Below are positions 1 through 11,775 of a stretch of DNA of 64,000 nt, piece by piece (position 1 is the first letter of the stretch; the number at the start of each line of letters is the position of its first letter). Below the pieces are notes generated by a model. That model was not told where the DNA came from and did not search any database. It saw only the letters and a list, made by a program, of their open reading frames with translations. Made by a program: the position numbers and the translations under genes. The stretch comes from Takakia lepidozioides (lineage: Eukaryota > Streptophyta > Takakiopsida > Takakiales > Takakiaceae): contig CM060731.1 in assembly GCA_030704615.1 (NCBI GenBank), positions 53,984,221-54,048,220 of the forward strand. The letters run 5' to 3'.

Positions 1-1010
1 TATATAGAATATTTGTTGTTAATTTGAACTAGGGTAGCATGTGCCGTTGGCCCAAGTGTCCACGGTCATCTAAGCCCATGTGCAATCTCCTATGTATCCA
101 AGTGCGTCTCTTATGTCGAGGCCCAAGTCGACCTCTACGATAGCTTGTGCCGTTGGCCCATGTGTGAATAATTGAAATCTAAGACCAAGTGCAATTTCCT
201 ATGTATTCTAGTGTGTCTCCTATGTCGAGGCCCATCTAAGCCCAAGTGCAATCTTTTATGTATCCAAGTGCATCTCCCATGTAGAGGCCCAAGTGTCCAC
301 TGTCATTTAAGCCCAAGTGCAATCTCCTATGTATCCAAGTGCGTCTCCTATGTATCCAATGACATCTCCCATGTGCACCTCCTATGTCGAGGCCCATCTA
401 AGCCCAGTGTGCAATCTTTTATGTATCCAAGTGCATCTCCTGTGTAGATGCCCAAGTGTCCACTGTCATTTAAGACCAAGTGTAATTTCTTCTTTCTCCC
501 AGTGCGTCTCTTATGTTGATGCCCAAGTGCGACCTCTAGTGTAGCCTATGTCATGGCCCATGTGTGAAAAATTGAAATATAAGCCCAAGTGCAATCTTCT
601 ATTCATGTATCCAAGTGCATCTCCGGTGTAGAGGCCCAAGTGTCCATTGTCATTTAAGCCCAAGTGCAATCTCCTATGTATCCAATGACATCTCCCATGT
701 GCGCCTCCTATGTCGAGGCCCATCTAAGCCCAGTGTGCAATCTTTTATGTATCCAAGTGCATCTCCCGTGTAGATGCCCAAGTGTCCACTGTCATTTAAG
801 ACCAAGTGTAATTTCTTCTGTCTCCCCGTGCGTCTTTTATGTTGATGCCCAAGTGCGACCTCTAGTGTAGCCTATGTCGTGGCCCATGTGTGAAAAATTG
901 AAATCTAAGCCCAAGTGCAATCTTCTATTCATGTATCCAAGTGCATCTCCCATGTAGAGGCCCAAGTGTGACCTCCAGTGTCCACTGCAATCCCCAATAT
1001 ATATCCAAAG
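1..1010. repeat. Tandem/higher-order satellite, GTGCAATCTCC family
   Basis: Short phrases such as CCCAAGTGCAATCT, TGTATCCAAGTGCATCTCC and GAGGCCCAAGTGTCCACTGT recur many times. A larger unit of about 325 bp is visible: the phrase around 'cctatgtcatggcccatgtg' at 542 returns at 867 with near-identical neighbours, and a more diverged version begins near 140. All open frames here are by-products of the repeat. No gene is seen. The array probably continues to the left of the window. Confidence 0.85.
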
Positions 1011-1034
1011 ACCTACAATTTGGGAGATCTCTAT

Positions 1035-1560
1035 GTTGTTGCCCACTTTGCTATTTTTGCAATCGCCCTTGTCGAGGCTTCATATATTGATATATCCACT
1101 TTGCTATTTTTTGCGAACTTCAAGTGACCAAAAGTATTTGAAATTCCAAATCTCCCACTTGCAAGGTCAATCAGTGCTCCAGGAAAGCCCACTTTGCTAT
1201 TTTTCTCGAATTTCCAACGACCTAATGTCATCTAGGTAAGTTGTTTTTTCCAAAGAATTTATGACCAGATTTGAACCGGAGACCTTTCACTTGATATCTC
1301 TCCCATCGAGACTCCAACCAATGTCCCAAGAATGCCCACTTTGCTATTTTTCCCGAATTTCCAATGGCGCAATGTCATCTAAGTAAGTTTTTTTTCCACA
1401 GAGCCTACGATCAGATTTGAACCGGAGACCTTTCCCTTGTATTCTCTCCCGTCGAGGCTCCAACCATTGTCCCAGCAATGCCACTTTGCCATTTTTTGTT
1501 ATTTTTTGTGAATTTCCAGCGACCAAAAGTACTTGGAATTCCACATCTCCCTCACCTCTG
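1035..1560. repeat. ~150-bp tandem repeat with tRNA-like box
   Basis: The phrase CCCACTTTGCTATTTTT recurs at about 1041, 1098, 1190 and 1335, with a degenerate copy near 1482. Between copies lie 'gatttgaaccggagacc' (1268 and 1413) and 'tctctcccatcgagactcc'. On the minus strand the first of these reads GGTCTCCGGTTCAAATC, which resembles a Pol III B box. The unit may therefore derive from a tRNA-like or SINE sequence, but I see no convincing A box and no cloverleaf. Confidence 0.6.
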
Positions 1561-1899
1561 GTCCAAAAATCATGAGAACAAGCCGGTGCACCCCTCCTCA
1601 TCGAGGGCTTTCCAACAGCACAAGCACCGGGGCTGGGCCCGCGGTTTGGGAGATCTCAACGACGCTACAAAACAAAACAAAACAAACGTCTCGCTTCATA
1701 TATTGATATATGATGCGACCACATTGTACAAGTTTTATGTACGTAGTCTTATATATGAATAGGTTGTGCATCTATGACACTCGAAGAAGAAATCAATGAT
1801 ACATTCAAAGAAAAATTTATTGGGTCACTACTTTTAACAATTCACGATCTGTTTCTATTAATACTTGCAACACTTAATACTTATTACAAAGATCACCCT

Positions 1900-2830
1900 C
1901 CTGAGGAATTGAATGGGACATAATGAAAATCAACAGTTTGTCAACGAATTGCTCATTTTCATGATATGGTTTTTTGTGTCAAATGTTGTACGTCATGTTC
2001 ATTTAGCTTGTACTTTAAAGCCTAAATTTCTACCGTGACTGATCAGAAGCTATATCAAATGATTTAAGGAAAAAAAATAGTTTTAAAAAAAAACGTGTTG
2101 ATTGGTCAATGCTATATTTATGCTTACATTCTTATTAGGATAAACTGAAAAATCAAAAGCTCGCCAACAAACTATTGATTTTTTTTTAAAGTTTAATGAA
2201 ACATCAATGTTTTTCTCTTTTTTTTTCATCTATAATAGGTTTGGCTAATGCAACACTTATGTTGTAAATGGCACATATTGAAAAATCGACAGTTTGTTGG
2301 CGAACTTGTGATTTCCAGAGTATATCTTTTGTATCATTTTATCGGTTATAGATATCTATACATACGACACTAATGTTGTTAATGGGATTTTATAAAAACT
2401 CAAGGGTTCATAATCGAACTGTGGATTTTCACATGTCTTTGTGTCATTTTTCTTGTTTTCTTTAAATAGAATACAAATATTTTGTGTAGGTTTATTTAAT
2501 GTCACATCTACGTTATAAATGGGACATGCTGAAAAGAAAACATTGTTGGCGAACTGTTGATTTTCACTTGTCTTTGTATCATTTCTTTCTGTTTTGTTTA
2601 AATAAAACACAAATATATTTTGTGTCGGTTTATTCAATGTTGTACATGGGACATGCTGAAAAAAGAACAGTTCGTTGGCGAACTGTTGATTTTCACGATG
2701 AGTAATATGCAATTATTTTCGCTTTTAAAATTTTCAGTTTTTTGCCTTCTTGGGTCAATGCGCACTCACGCTATATAGTATAAACGGGAGATGTGTATTT
2801 TTATTTTATTTTTTAAAAACCAGTTTGTTG
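1900..2830. repeat. AT-rich ~125-bp degenerate tandem repeat
   Basis: The phrase GGCGAACTGTTGATTTTCAC and degenerate forms of it (for example 'gaaaatcaacagtttgtc') recur near 1925, 2150, 2290, 2405, 2548 and 2678. They are accompanied by 'gggacatgctgaaaa' and by 'tttgtgt.ggtttatt.aatgt'. The right-most two units are the best preserved. No coding sequence is seen. Confidence 0.7.
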
Positions 2831-2839
2831 ATGAGCTAC

Positions 2840-4035
2840 GGCAAGAGTGAGTTCTAGCGATATAAATGCTTGAGCCCGAACATGCACCATACTTGGTCAT
2901 TTTCTGATTTTCAAATTGTGGCATATTGTTGAGTACTTGATGTTCATATGGTTTTTCTTTAAACATCATTTTGTGATGTGTTATGACATATCATGAAAAC
3001 ATAATTTGTGGAAAGGAAATATGTTTCGATGGTTATACATATTTATCTTATGATTGAATCCTCGCATATAGGGATTGAATCCACGGTTACATGTCCAAGC
3101 TCACAGGCTCATCAACTATAAGCCTATGCTCACAATATTGCATTCAGAGGGATTCTTGTAACATTGTGTCCGGAAAAACAGTAGTTCGCGTGATTAGGGA
3201 GACATCAGATGAGGTCCTAGATGGGGGCGCCAGTTGGTCACGCCGGCAGGGCTTTATGGATCATCGACGTGACTCCAAAACCCTAGTTCAACTCACACGC
3301 TGCCAAAGAAAATGGTGTTTTCGAGCAGAGAATCAGGTCTTTCACTTGAACCATTCCAATGCACTTGAGGATTCCGGGGAGAGAAGACAGTTGCCAAAAG
3401 GGTGTAGAAAGACAGTCTAGGAGGGAGATGAGAGGACCACAATGTTTGCGAGCTCTTGGCCAAGCCCCTCGCAATCTCTTCCCTGATTCAGGTCCCAAAA
3501 TGCAATGCAACAAAATCCTTACACAACACAATGCACATATATACATACAGAAACATTTGACGCGTCCGTTCAGTCTGCTACATCGCAGCGCAACGCCAAG
3601 TCTCTCTTGCAAAGGGGCCAGGCTTCCCCATCGCGTAAACCTCTAGGCTTCTCCTCGAGGCTGCGGCACATAATTGTTGCGGCAGGACCCGACCGACCTC
3701 GACTGGTGTCGGTAGGCTCCCACAACCCTCCCTCTTGCAAAGGCGCGCTGGCCTTGAGCGTGCTCCTGATGCTCATCGTTACGACGACGGGGCGCGGCCG
3801 ACCGGAGGGCCATCCTCGGCTGACGTAGGATGTGGGCAGGAAGAACTCCTTGCTCTCCAGGCGAGTTGGTTATCAGGAGCTCTGATAATCGTAAAACCTT
3901 CAGTGATCCTTTGTTTTACTATAATGATTGTATTGTAGCATAAGGCGAATGAGCAAAATGAGGAGGAAGATGAGGAGGCAGAGGAGGAAGAGATTAAAGT
4001 AGCCGCCGTCCTTGGATGAGCCCGCCGTTGAGGGA
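2840..4035. other. No recognised gene; mixed-composition stretch
   Basis: Composition changes from AT-rich to GC-rich at about 3160. A phrase resembling 'ctctcttgcaaaggggcc' occurs twice (3602 and 3731). 3937-4016 is an acidic-codon purine run (GAG/GAA repeats). Open frames are short, overlap on both strands and match nothing I recognise. An LTR remnant is possible, because the minus strand at about 3230 reads TGGCGCCCCC, similar to some primer sites, but no LTR pair was found. Confidence 0.5.
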
Positions 4036-4049
4036 GTATTTGGGGACCC

Positions 4050-4397
4050 TTGAGAAAAGACTGGAATAGTTGTCGTTATTACATCAAAGAATTTTCAAAG
4101 CAACTAGTTTGTTTTGAGGCGTACAGATTATTGGAGGGTGAGTTTACAACAATACTACAGAGTGTTTGCGAGATGGAGGTATCTCTTCGCGTCTCTGAGA
4201 ACACTTCAGTGTGGTTTATCAAGAGAAAGAGAAGGAAAATCGGGAAAGCACATTCCGGTTTTCTTGCCTCTTATGACCCAATCACCAAGATTGGAGTGAT
4301 ATTCTTGGGAACATCATCGAAGCCCAACCATAGTCATCGGTTTGTGAAAATGCACAGAGGACTAGAGCCTCCTGAACTAGATCAACTTAAGAACTGA
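4050..4397 (+). CDS. Hypothetical ORF, 115 aa, unrecognised
   Basis: This is an uninterrupted frame of 115 codons. It is basic in the middle (WFIKRKRRKIGKAHSG at about residues 55-70) and ends with a hydrophilic tail. I recognise no domain, signal peptide or membrane segment. The preceding 110 bp contains a GAG/GAA-rich acidic run in a different frame, so this could be a piece of a broken gene. The annotated start codon here is not ATG, which weakens the case for an independent gene. It may equally be a chance ORF in repeat-derived DNA. Confidence 0.2.
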   Translation: MRKDWNSCRYYIKEFSKQLVCFEAYRLLEGEFTTILQSVCEMEVSLRVSENTSVWFIKRKRRKIGKAHSGFLASYDPITKIGVIFLGTSSKPNHSHRFVKMHRGLEPPELDQLKN

Positions 4398-4399
4398 CC

Positions 4400-6110
4400 T
4401 TGCATCGGCTTTCAATGACGTTTTTTACCTCAATATCAGTCACCCCTCTTGGAGTTCAACTGATCTACGTGTCCTTATGTGACCACTTGAACAGTTTGCC
4501 TACTTCTCCTATCCGAGGGTTGAATGTATTGCTAAACAAGCTTCTTTGTCCCGCAATCGAACATAAATATTGGGGAATATCCATGACCAAACCGAAAGCC
4601 ATCTCAAAACAAATCAAATCAACAACAAAATGTTGGCAAATGTTGATTGGTACACCCGATTGATTTTATTTTTTGAATGATTGCAATCAAAGTCTCATCG
4701 AGGATATATCAGACAACGATATATGTGATTTACAAAACTGCCAATAACATGTGTCCTTCAACTTGAGGTTGATGCATTTCGACTGTTTTGGCTTGTAGTG
4801 GCCCTCCTGAAGCACAAGGCACACCCTATTGTTCTCTTGGTATCTGATCGATACCAGCCTAAGTCTTCATAGACGTCTGATGGCAGTACCAACCAAGAAA
4901 AAGACGAGGGGGTAAAGAGACGCAGATTTTTCAAATACTGCAACTCTTGGAAGCTGATTAAGTATAACAATGAGGAGGACGTAACTGTAGGCTAAGCGCC
5001 AAAACTACTAGAAGAGATTTCGAGGAAAAAAATAGATAATTGTATACTTGTATACTCAACCCACTCAACAAGACCGGTTAAGACAAGAAGACAAGATGGA
5101 AATTGTCACCCTGAACTTCTCCACTCCCACTACTTCATTTGCTTCCTCATTAGTGTATTCATTTTCGCTCTACGATGATAAACATGTATAGTTTAGTCTA
5201 AGAGACTATTGTCAAATGCTCTTGAAGTGGAGAGGAGGAAGTGGAGGTGCAACGACATTTTTTGGATGGTTGTAGAAGACAACATTTTTACTTTGAAAGA
5301 AGATGGCAAGGAGCTTGTAGATGAAGATGTATTGCAAATCATTTCTTTCTTGAGAAATAGACAGAATTTTCAATTGATTTTGCAAGAATGGAACTCAATT
5401 TCAACTAATTCTGGACTTTTGGCTTAAATCCGGACAAAACTTAATATAATTTTACATTTAAATTAAATCAAATAATTACAATATTATGAAGCAATGAATC
5501 AAGATTTTGTTTTCAAGTGAATGTACATGACTCCAAATTCCTTAAACATCGACATCAAAGTCGAATGACATACATTAGACAATGCAAATGATACATATTA
5601 ATAACACAATTTGCATGACTCCAAATTCATTAAACGTCGACATATGATATACAAATTTAGCCAATGCAAATGATATATACTAATTAGCACAAGTATCCAT
5701 GAGACATCATTACCCAGTACATGTTGTCAATTAGTCTGCTATCCCCAATACAAAGGCACTATATATAGTCCACAAACACCTTAGCCCTGAAACTAGAACA
5801 TCTACACATAAGGTTGACATTGAGAAGACTGGGTGTGCGTCGCACGAAAATATGTTTTTGCAAATGCCTCCGCATGGATAGGTAGCTTTTAAAAATAAAG
5901 ACTTGAACTTAGACAAAATACTTTGTTTTGTAAAAAAAGAATGTCGGTCTTGAATCCAAATTGACTCCTGCAAAAGAGTAACCACCGATATAAATTTATG
6001 AATACTAACACATGAATACAATACACGAAGGCAAACTAAAAGATATTCAAAATCAAAATGGTACACCAAAATAAAAGTCTTACTCACGTGAGAAATCCGA
6101 ATCAACATTA
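4400..6110. other. Intergenic AT-rich stretch, no recognised gene
   Basis: Only short frames are present. One at 5209-5427 encodes a 72-residue acidic/aromatic peptide that I do not recognise and that lacks an ATG start. The phrase CATGACTCCAAATTC and its surroundings recur at 5528 and 5617 ('ttaaacatcgacat', 'ttaaacgtcgacat'), a short direct duplication about 90 bp apart. Confidence 0.5.
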
Positions 6111-6114
6111 ATAA

Positions 6115-6930
6115 AATGTGAAAAAATGTATGGAACCTATGGAACTTCTAGACATTTTTAATCAAAATAGTTTCTCCAAACCAATGTATCAATGTACTCC
6201 AAAGCTATGTACATTTATTTTTCAATGACTCGCTTCGGGATATAAGGTTTTGAGGTATTGTAGGGCTTAGGATAAGAAAAAAGTGTGAAGAGGGGGAAAA
6301 AAGAAATAACAGTGCATTCGAACCTATAAGAACTTTCAATCAAATATCTCAACCTTGAATACATTGTACCCCAAAATAAGAATGTGTTTTTTTAACAAGC
6401 TTCCAACATGGATATAAGGTTTTAGGAGCATAAAGTTTTAGAAAAATTATAAGTATGAATCACACAAAATATGCAAGAAAGTTTATGACCTATAAAAACG
6501 TTCAATCAAGTAATATTTTAACCATAATTGTATTATACCCAAAGCTGGAAAAATGATTTGAATGTACTTCAAATATTTGAATGAGGTTTAGGGTATAGAA
6601 GGTTGGAGAAGTAAAAGTACTATCAAGTAAAATAAAATTGGAAGAGTGTGTAGAACATATAAGAATTTCTAAGCAAATATCCCGAGGACTCTATCATACA
6701 TATAAGCTAGAATAAAATGAATCAATGAGCTTCAAATTTAGAAACTACGTGTTAGGGTATACTAGGGTTTAGAACAAGCAAAAGTGTGAATGATACAAAT
6801 AATGGGATACTGTTTAGGACTAATACAAAATTTCAATTCAATATTCCAACAACTCTTAGTAGTATGCAACCCCAAAGTTAGAAAAGAAATTTTTGAGTGA
6901 ACTTCAAACATTACAAAGATATTTTTGGGG
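6115..6930. repeat. AT-rich ~160-bp degenerate tandem repeat
   Basis: About five degenerate units are visible. Each contains 'acctataagaa.tttcaatcaa', then 'accccaaa', then 'cttcaaa.atgg.tataaggttt', then 'agaa.aagaaaaagtgtgaa'. Units begin near 6130, 6325, 6485, 6655 and 6815. No coding potential is seen. The array is cut at 6936 by the gypsy element. Confidence 0.65.
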
Positions 6931-6935
6931 TATTG

Positions 6936-7663
6936 TGTCGCGGCCCTTTGCCTTGAGGGCGGGGGGGTCGGGACACATGAGGGGCTGCCCCTGTGGTGGG
7001 GGCAGCGGCAGCTATAGGTATGGGGGGGGGCTGAAGCACCCTTGAGTGTCCAAGGTACTCAAGGAGGCGGAGGCGCTTACTAGGTGGAGCCCTGCACACC
7101 GGGTTGCGGTGGGGGTGGCTCCACAAGGGGTGGTGGTAGCTTAGCGGGTCTTAGTGGGGGTGGCATAGGACTCACCATAGGGTGGAGACCTCGTGGTGGG
7201 AGTCGTGGGGAGTCTTGGGACTCATCACGGCCCAATGGGGTCGTGGTGAGAGGGCCAAGACTCACCGCGACTCACCACCGGGAGTCGAGGGTCTTCGTGG
7301 TGGTTCGCCATAAAATGGCATGGCTGGTTGTGAAACCCCCGCGGACAGCTACAGAAGTATATATAGGGAGTAGTAACCCCGAGAACGGTGCAAGCCCGTT
7401 GGTGTCCAAAAACTAGTGAGTAAGCAAGCGAGCCGGAAAGCGACCAAAGAGTGGGGAGCTGTTCTGGACTGCCATCTACCAAAGGGAATTCCACTAGGCC
7501 CAAATAGGTGGAGGGTCTTTCGGGAGAGCGAAGGGGGACCGTTATGTCCCGGTGAGCAGCCGAAGCTCGAGTTGGCCCGGCGGCCAGGTTGGGAGTCAGG
7601 CGCGCGCATCAAAGCGAGTAACTATGACTTGAAGGGGAGCTTACCGAAGTGAGGTGCGTGACA
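6936..7663 (+). repeat. 5' LTR of gypsy copy 1
   Basis: The LTR begins TGTCGCGGCCC and ends GTGCGTGACA, the expected TG...CA. It is about 728 bp and aligns along its whole length with both LTRs of the complete copy, in the opposite orientation in the window. It differs from them by scattered substitutions, so it is the older insertion. Confidence 0.93.
7358..7367 (+). promoter_or_regulatory. LTR TATA box, gypsy copy 1
   Basis: GTATATATAG lies about 300 bp before the LTR end. The same TATATATA is conserved in both LTRs of the complete copy. It is the likely Pol II promoter core that sets the start of the retroelement RNA. Confidence 0.6.
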
Positions 7664-7665
7664 CT

Positions 7666-7677
7666 TGGTATCAGAGC
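7666..7677 (+). other. Primer binding site, initiator tRNA-Met
   Basis: TGGTATCAGAGC lies two bases after the 5' LTR. This is the classic plant PBS complementary to the 3' end of initiator tRNA-Met, used to start minus-strand cDNA synthesis. Confidence 0.93.
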
Positions 7678-7718
7678 TTAGAGTTCAGTATGCGATCGTC
7701 CTTGGGATTGGCCTCATC

Positions 7719-10332
7719 ATGGGGTCGGGCAAGCCAAAGCGAAAGCGGAACGGCCCAAAAGATGATGATCCTGGTGAGCCCGATGGGGGCGACGTGTCAC
7801 CGAGGCGGCCGTTTGAGGAAGCGATGAATGTTTTCGAAAACGAGGCCGCTCAGGAGCGGGAGGAATCCGAGGAGTCGGAGCCCGAGGAATCCTTGAGAGC
7901 TCCGACAAACCAAGAGATGCCTCCCATGCCGGCAGTCTTTTGGGAAGGGTTGTTGGCGCAGTTTGGCGGGACGTTGAAAGACGTGTTGAAGGCGGCTAAT
8001 GCCACTTCCACTAAGGCAAAGTTTAAGGTGAAGCCTAAGGAACCCGGCACCTTCGAGGGCGTTCGAAACCGGAAGGCACTCAACACCTGGCTCCTGGAGC
8101 AAGAGCAGTACTTCCGGGCGGCCAAGTTGGGTGACGAGGATCGGGTGGAAGTGGCTCCCACCTATTTGAGGGGCTATGCTCAACAATGGTGGCAGAAACG
8201 CCTTCACGACCGAGGCCCAAGCCCGGAAACCTTGAACTAGAGTGGGTTCAAGGAATTGATGAAGAGACAGTTTGTGCCCCTCAACGCATCCTGGCTTGCC
8301 CGGGACAAGATGAGGAATTTGAAGCAAACAGATGACATTCGGGGGTATGTCCAGGCTTTCAATGTGCTGTTGCTCGAAGTCGCGGACATGGCAGAACCAG
8401 AAATGGTTTTCAACTTTGTGGCGGGACTGGCCCCATGGGCTAGGCGGAAGTTGGAGGAGAAGCCACCCAAGACTTTGAACGAGGCAATTGAGAGGGCTGA
8501 ATGTTTCTCGGATGTCCCTAGGGGTGAGAGACAAGGCCGTACGGAGCTGAACCACAAGAAGACCCGGCGGGAAGGTGACTCCTTCCGACCGGAAAAGAAG
8601 TGGGATAGGCCACGCGGCGATAATGGCACGTGGAAATCGAAGGGAGGGCCTTCACATGTCAAGGCGGCACCCGGTGCTTCGAAAGGAAAAGCGGGTGGAG
8701 CGGCTTATGGCGGACAGAAGGCAACCTTTGATGGAGTGTGTTTCAATTGCGGGGAGCCCGGGCACATGGCCAAGAAGTGCACAAAACCTCGACAATTGAA
8801 CATGACTCGGGCAACCACGGAGCTGTCGAAAGATACAATCAGTCGCGTGGTGGAAGCGGTGGTCGCCAGGACTTGCAAGGTAGGCAACTATTCTTGTGAG
8901 TTGTATCAAGAAACTGGCGCCCTGCGTAAAGGGAGTCAGTTATTGTTCGTGGATGGGATAATATCCGGAACTAACGTGTCGTTGTTGGTGGACACAGGAG
9001 CGTCGCACTCCTTCATGACGCCGGCGGCGGCGCGAAAGTTGGGACTCCCGACAAGTGACGTGGGGGCCTCTATTGAGGTGCGCTCTGCCAAAAGAGAACC
9101 TCAGTTGGCGACAAGGTTGGCGTTTGATGTTCCTCTTCAACTGGGGAGTTGGGAGGGACGTGAGAACTTCACTATCTGCGAGACCGATGGAGTGGATCTC
9201 ATTTTGGGGATGACCTTTTTGAGCAAATCCGGAGCGGTCATAGATGGCCGCAAGAGAGTAGTCACGCTGCCATGTGGGAATGGTGGCGAGGTTTTACGAG
9301 TGTCGGAAACGCCCAAATCCGTGGGAGGGCGAATAAACCTTCTGTCAGCAAAGGAGTGGGCCGTGGAGGAGGCACACGAGTCCCAGTTTTTGCTTTACAT
9401 TAGAGAAGTGAAAGGAGAAGGCGATGGGGAGCCGAGCCCAGATTGGATCAAGGGGATTTTGGAGAAATACCAGGATGTGATGCCAAAGGATTTACCAAGC
9501 GGCTTGCCACTGCGAAGAGGAGTTGACCACAAGATTGAGGTGATACCGGGATCGGAACCGCCTGCCAAGGCGCCCTACCGGTTGAGCCACAGAAAGTTGG
9601 TCGAGCTGAAGACTCAACTCAAGGATCTAATGTCAAAGGTGTACATCCGGCCGAGTAAGTCACCTTACGGAGCCCCGGTGCTATTCGCAGACAAGAAGGA
9701 TGGGACGCTGCGGATGTGTGTCGATTACAGGGCTTTGAATAAGGTGACTATCAAAAACCGGTACCCTTTGCCAAGGATCGACGACCTTTTCGATCGGTTG
9801 GCAGGAGCGAAGTATTTCAGCCGGATCGACTTGCACTCCGGCTATCATCAAATTCGGGTGGCGGAAGGAGATGAGGAGAAGACCGCGTGCAGGACAAGGT
9901 ATGGTTCATATGAGTTCTTGGTGATGCCTTTTGGGCTCACCAATGCACCAGCGACATTTAGCACGCTGATGAACAGCCTTTTCCAGGAGTGGTTGGATGA
10001 CTTTGTGATCGTGTACATCGACGACATCTTGGTGTACTCGAAAACAAAGGAGGAGCACCTGGAGCACCTCAAAAGGGTGTTCCAAAAATTGCGAGAAGGG
10101 AAGTTGTATGCCAAAGCTTCAAAGTGCGAATTCGGGGTCACAAAAGTGGAGTTCATGGGGCATGTGATTACACAGGATGGGATCAAAATGGATGACAGAA
10201 AGGTGAGGGTGATCTTGGACTGGGAGCCTCCGACTTCGGTCCCGGGAGTGCGATCCTTCCTAGGACTCGCCTCCTATTACCGGAAGTATGTGAGAAATTT
10301 CGCCAAAATCGCGGGGCCGCTGTCGGACCTTC
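7719..10332 (+). pseudogene. gag-pol, gypsy copy 1 (nonsense codon, truncated)
   Basis: The frame starts at the ATG of [12 protein letters not shown]. It is open except for a TAG at 8238-8240, where the intact copy has TGG (NLNW becomes NLN-stop); the same frame then resumes. Visible parts are a charged gag amino terminus, a gag capsid-like region, the zinc knuckle [14 protein letters not shown] (about 8740), the protease motif [13 protein letters not shown] (about 8985) and reverse transcriptase with [11 protein letters not shown] (about 10015). Another likely damaging change is RKLVELKTQ for KELVELKTQ before RT. Everything downstream of early RNase H is absent. The copy cannot make a complete polyprotein. 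Confidence 0.93.
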
Positions 10333-10428
10333 ATTTATGTCCAAGACATCCGTCAAGGTGTAGACTACCTACAACTAATCCAGTTCATATATGCTTCAAG
10401 GTATCCCTGGAAAGTGTTTTTGACAGAC

Positions 10429-11775
10429 CAGATTAAGGTGTCATCAACGATGCCTTAATCTGCCTCCTTATTTATGTTTAAAGCAGCCACTGAGTTTTGA
10501 TACTCTCCACCCTGGATACTTTTAATCTCTGCTTGAAAGTCCACTGAAAACTAGGTTTCACTCCAGATTAAGGTATCGTCAACGATGCCTTAATACCACT
10601 CATATTTATGGTTTCGAACGTCCCCTCACTAGTCAGACTATCCACCCCTAAACCTATTCATCTCTGCCTCAAACTATGCCTCTACGTACATTTTACAGGC
10701 CAGATTAAGGCATCGTCAACGATGCCTTAATCGTCCTCCATGTTTCAGAAAAAAACAGCCAGTGAATGTGTTCCTCTCTGCATCAAAGTATTCGGAAAAC
10801 GGATTCTAACTCCCAGATTAAGGTATCGTCAACGATGCCTTAATTCCCCTCCTCGTTTCTATTTCAGATATCCCCTCACTGTGCAGACTACCCATACTCA
10901 AACACTCAACCCAGGAATGGCAGACTATATTAAGGTGTCATCAACGATGCCTTAATCTGCCTGATTCATTCTGCTTCAGAAACCCCCTCACTTTGCCGAC
11001 CAGTAAGCCTGTTCGTCTCTGTTTCGAAGAAACCCTGGGAATAGCAGAGCCCTAAACCCTAAACCCTGCATTCTTCATGCTGCTTTAGAGTCTAGTCATA
11101 CAGCGGAAACTTGTGCTTTAATCGTGATCCTCTATGTTTGAAAGAAAACCCTCAATATCTGAATGGCTGACCAGATTAAGGTATCGTCAACGATGCCTTA
11201 ATCAGCCTCCTTTTGTCCATATCAAACTCTCTGAATAACCCACCAGCCTTGTCTTCTTTGCTTCAAAAAGCCATGGCAGACTTCGAACTTTAGCACCTCT
11301 TTTCTGCTTCACAACAACCCTCAGAAATGAGAATGGGCAAGCTAGAACAAACCTTCGTAGGCTTTGGACGGCCGCTGGAAGACCCCTTCTCCGTAGGTCG
11401 CATTGTTCCTTGCACTTGTGTCTTCCCCTTCACTCGTGGCTGTGTGTCCACTGGCTGCTCCACTGTTGCCCTAGCCCGCTGCGGAGAGTGAACCCTGGGT
11501 ACCTCCTCCTCAGTCACCACGTTGATGTCCACTTCAGGGTTCTGGTCTAGAGCGTTCTTCTCGGCTGGTATCTCTCGGAGACTCTCCCAGGCTTTCTTCC
11601 GTTTCCTCTGAAAAACATCACACATTGTTTGAAAGACAAATCAGCTCCATTTTAAGCTTGTGTTGACGACACCTTAATTTGGCACTGCATTGGAACATGA
11701 GGGAAACAGAGAGGAGGGTAAGGCGGGGAGGATGCGATTGCAAATTAAGCTGTCGTCAACGACATCTTAAAATGC
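10429..11775. repeat. Tandem array carrying a palindromic core
   Basis: A near-perfect palindrome, ATTAAGGTATCGTCAACGA followed by TGCCTTAAT, recurs at about 10431, 10566, 10702, 10816, 10929 and 11173. That is a spacing of 113-136 bp, with one double-length step. Degenerate copies occur at about 11652 and 11744. Spacers share phrases such as 'cccctcac' and 'ctctgc.tcaaa'. It starts directly after the gypsy-1 breakpoint and lies downstream of the minus-strand MULE gene. It may be a subterminal repeat of that element. It shares the 10-mer GGTATCGTCA with repeats of the giant element at 38-57 kb. Confidence 0.85.
11049..11068. repeat. Short interstitial telomere-like run
   Basis: The run CCCTAAACCCTAAACCCT is about two and a half units of the plant telomere repeat. 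It is too short to imply a chromosome end; such runs are common in plant promoters and repeats. Confidence 0.5.

Larger units (their letters stand above)
6936..10332 (+). mobile_element. Truncated Ty3/gypsy chromovirus (copy 1)
   Basis: A 5' LTR (6936-7663), primer binding site and gag-pol as far as the early RNase H region are collinear with the complete copy at 16329-23301, with a few substitutions. The match stops abruptly at about 10332, just after the residues GPLSDL that follow reverse transcriptase. RNase H, integrase, chromodomain and 3' LTR are missing, and no remainder is found elsewhere in the window. The break therefore looks like a deletion or rearrangement rather than a simple insertion into the element. 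Confidence 0.95.

Noticed and set aside
172-1239. Overlapping open frames rich in Ser/Pro/Cys at the left end
   Set aside because: They are translations of the tandem repeat in several frames with the same period. No start context or domain is seen.
3225-3240. Minus-strand TGGCGCCCCC as a retroelement primer site
   Set aside because: No LTR pair or TG...CA borders could be found on either side, and the match to a tRNA end is short.
11049-11068. Telomere or chromosome end
   Set aside because: Only about two and a half CCCTAAA units lie within a transposon-derived array.
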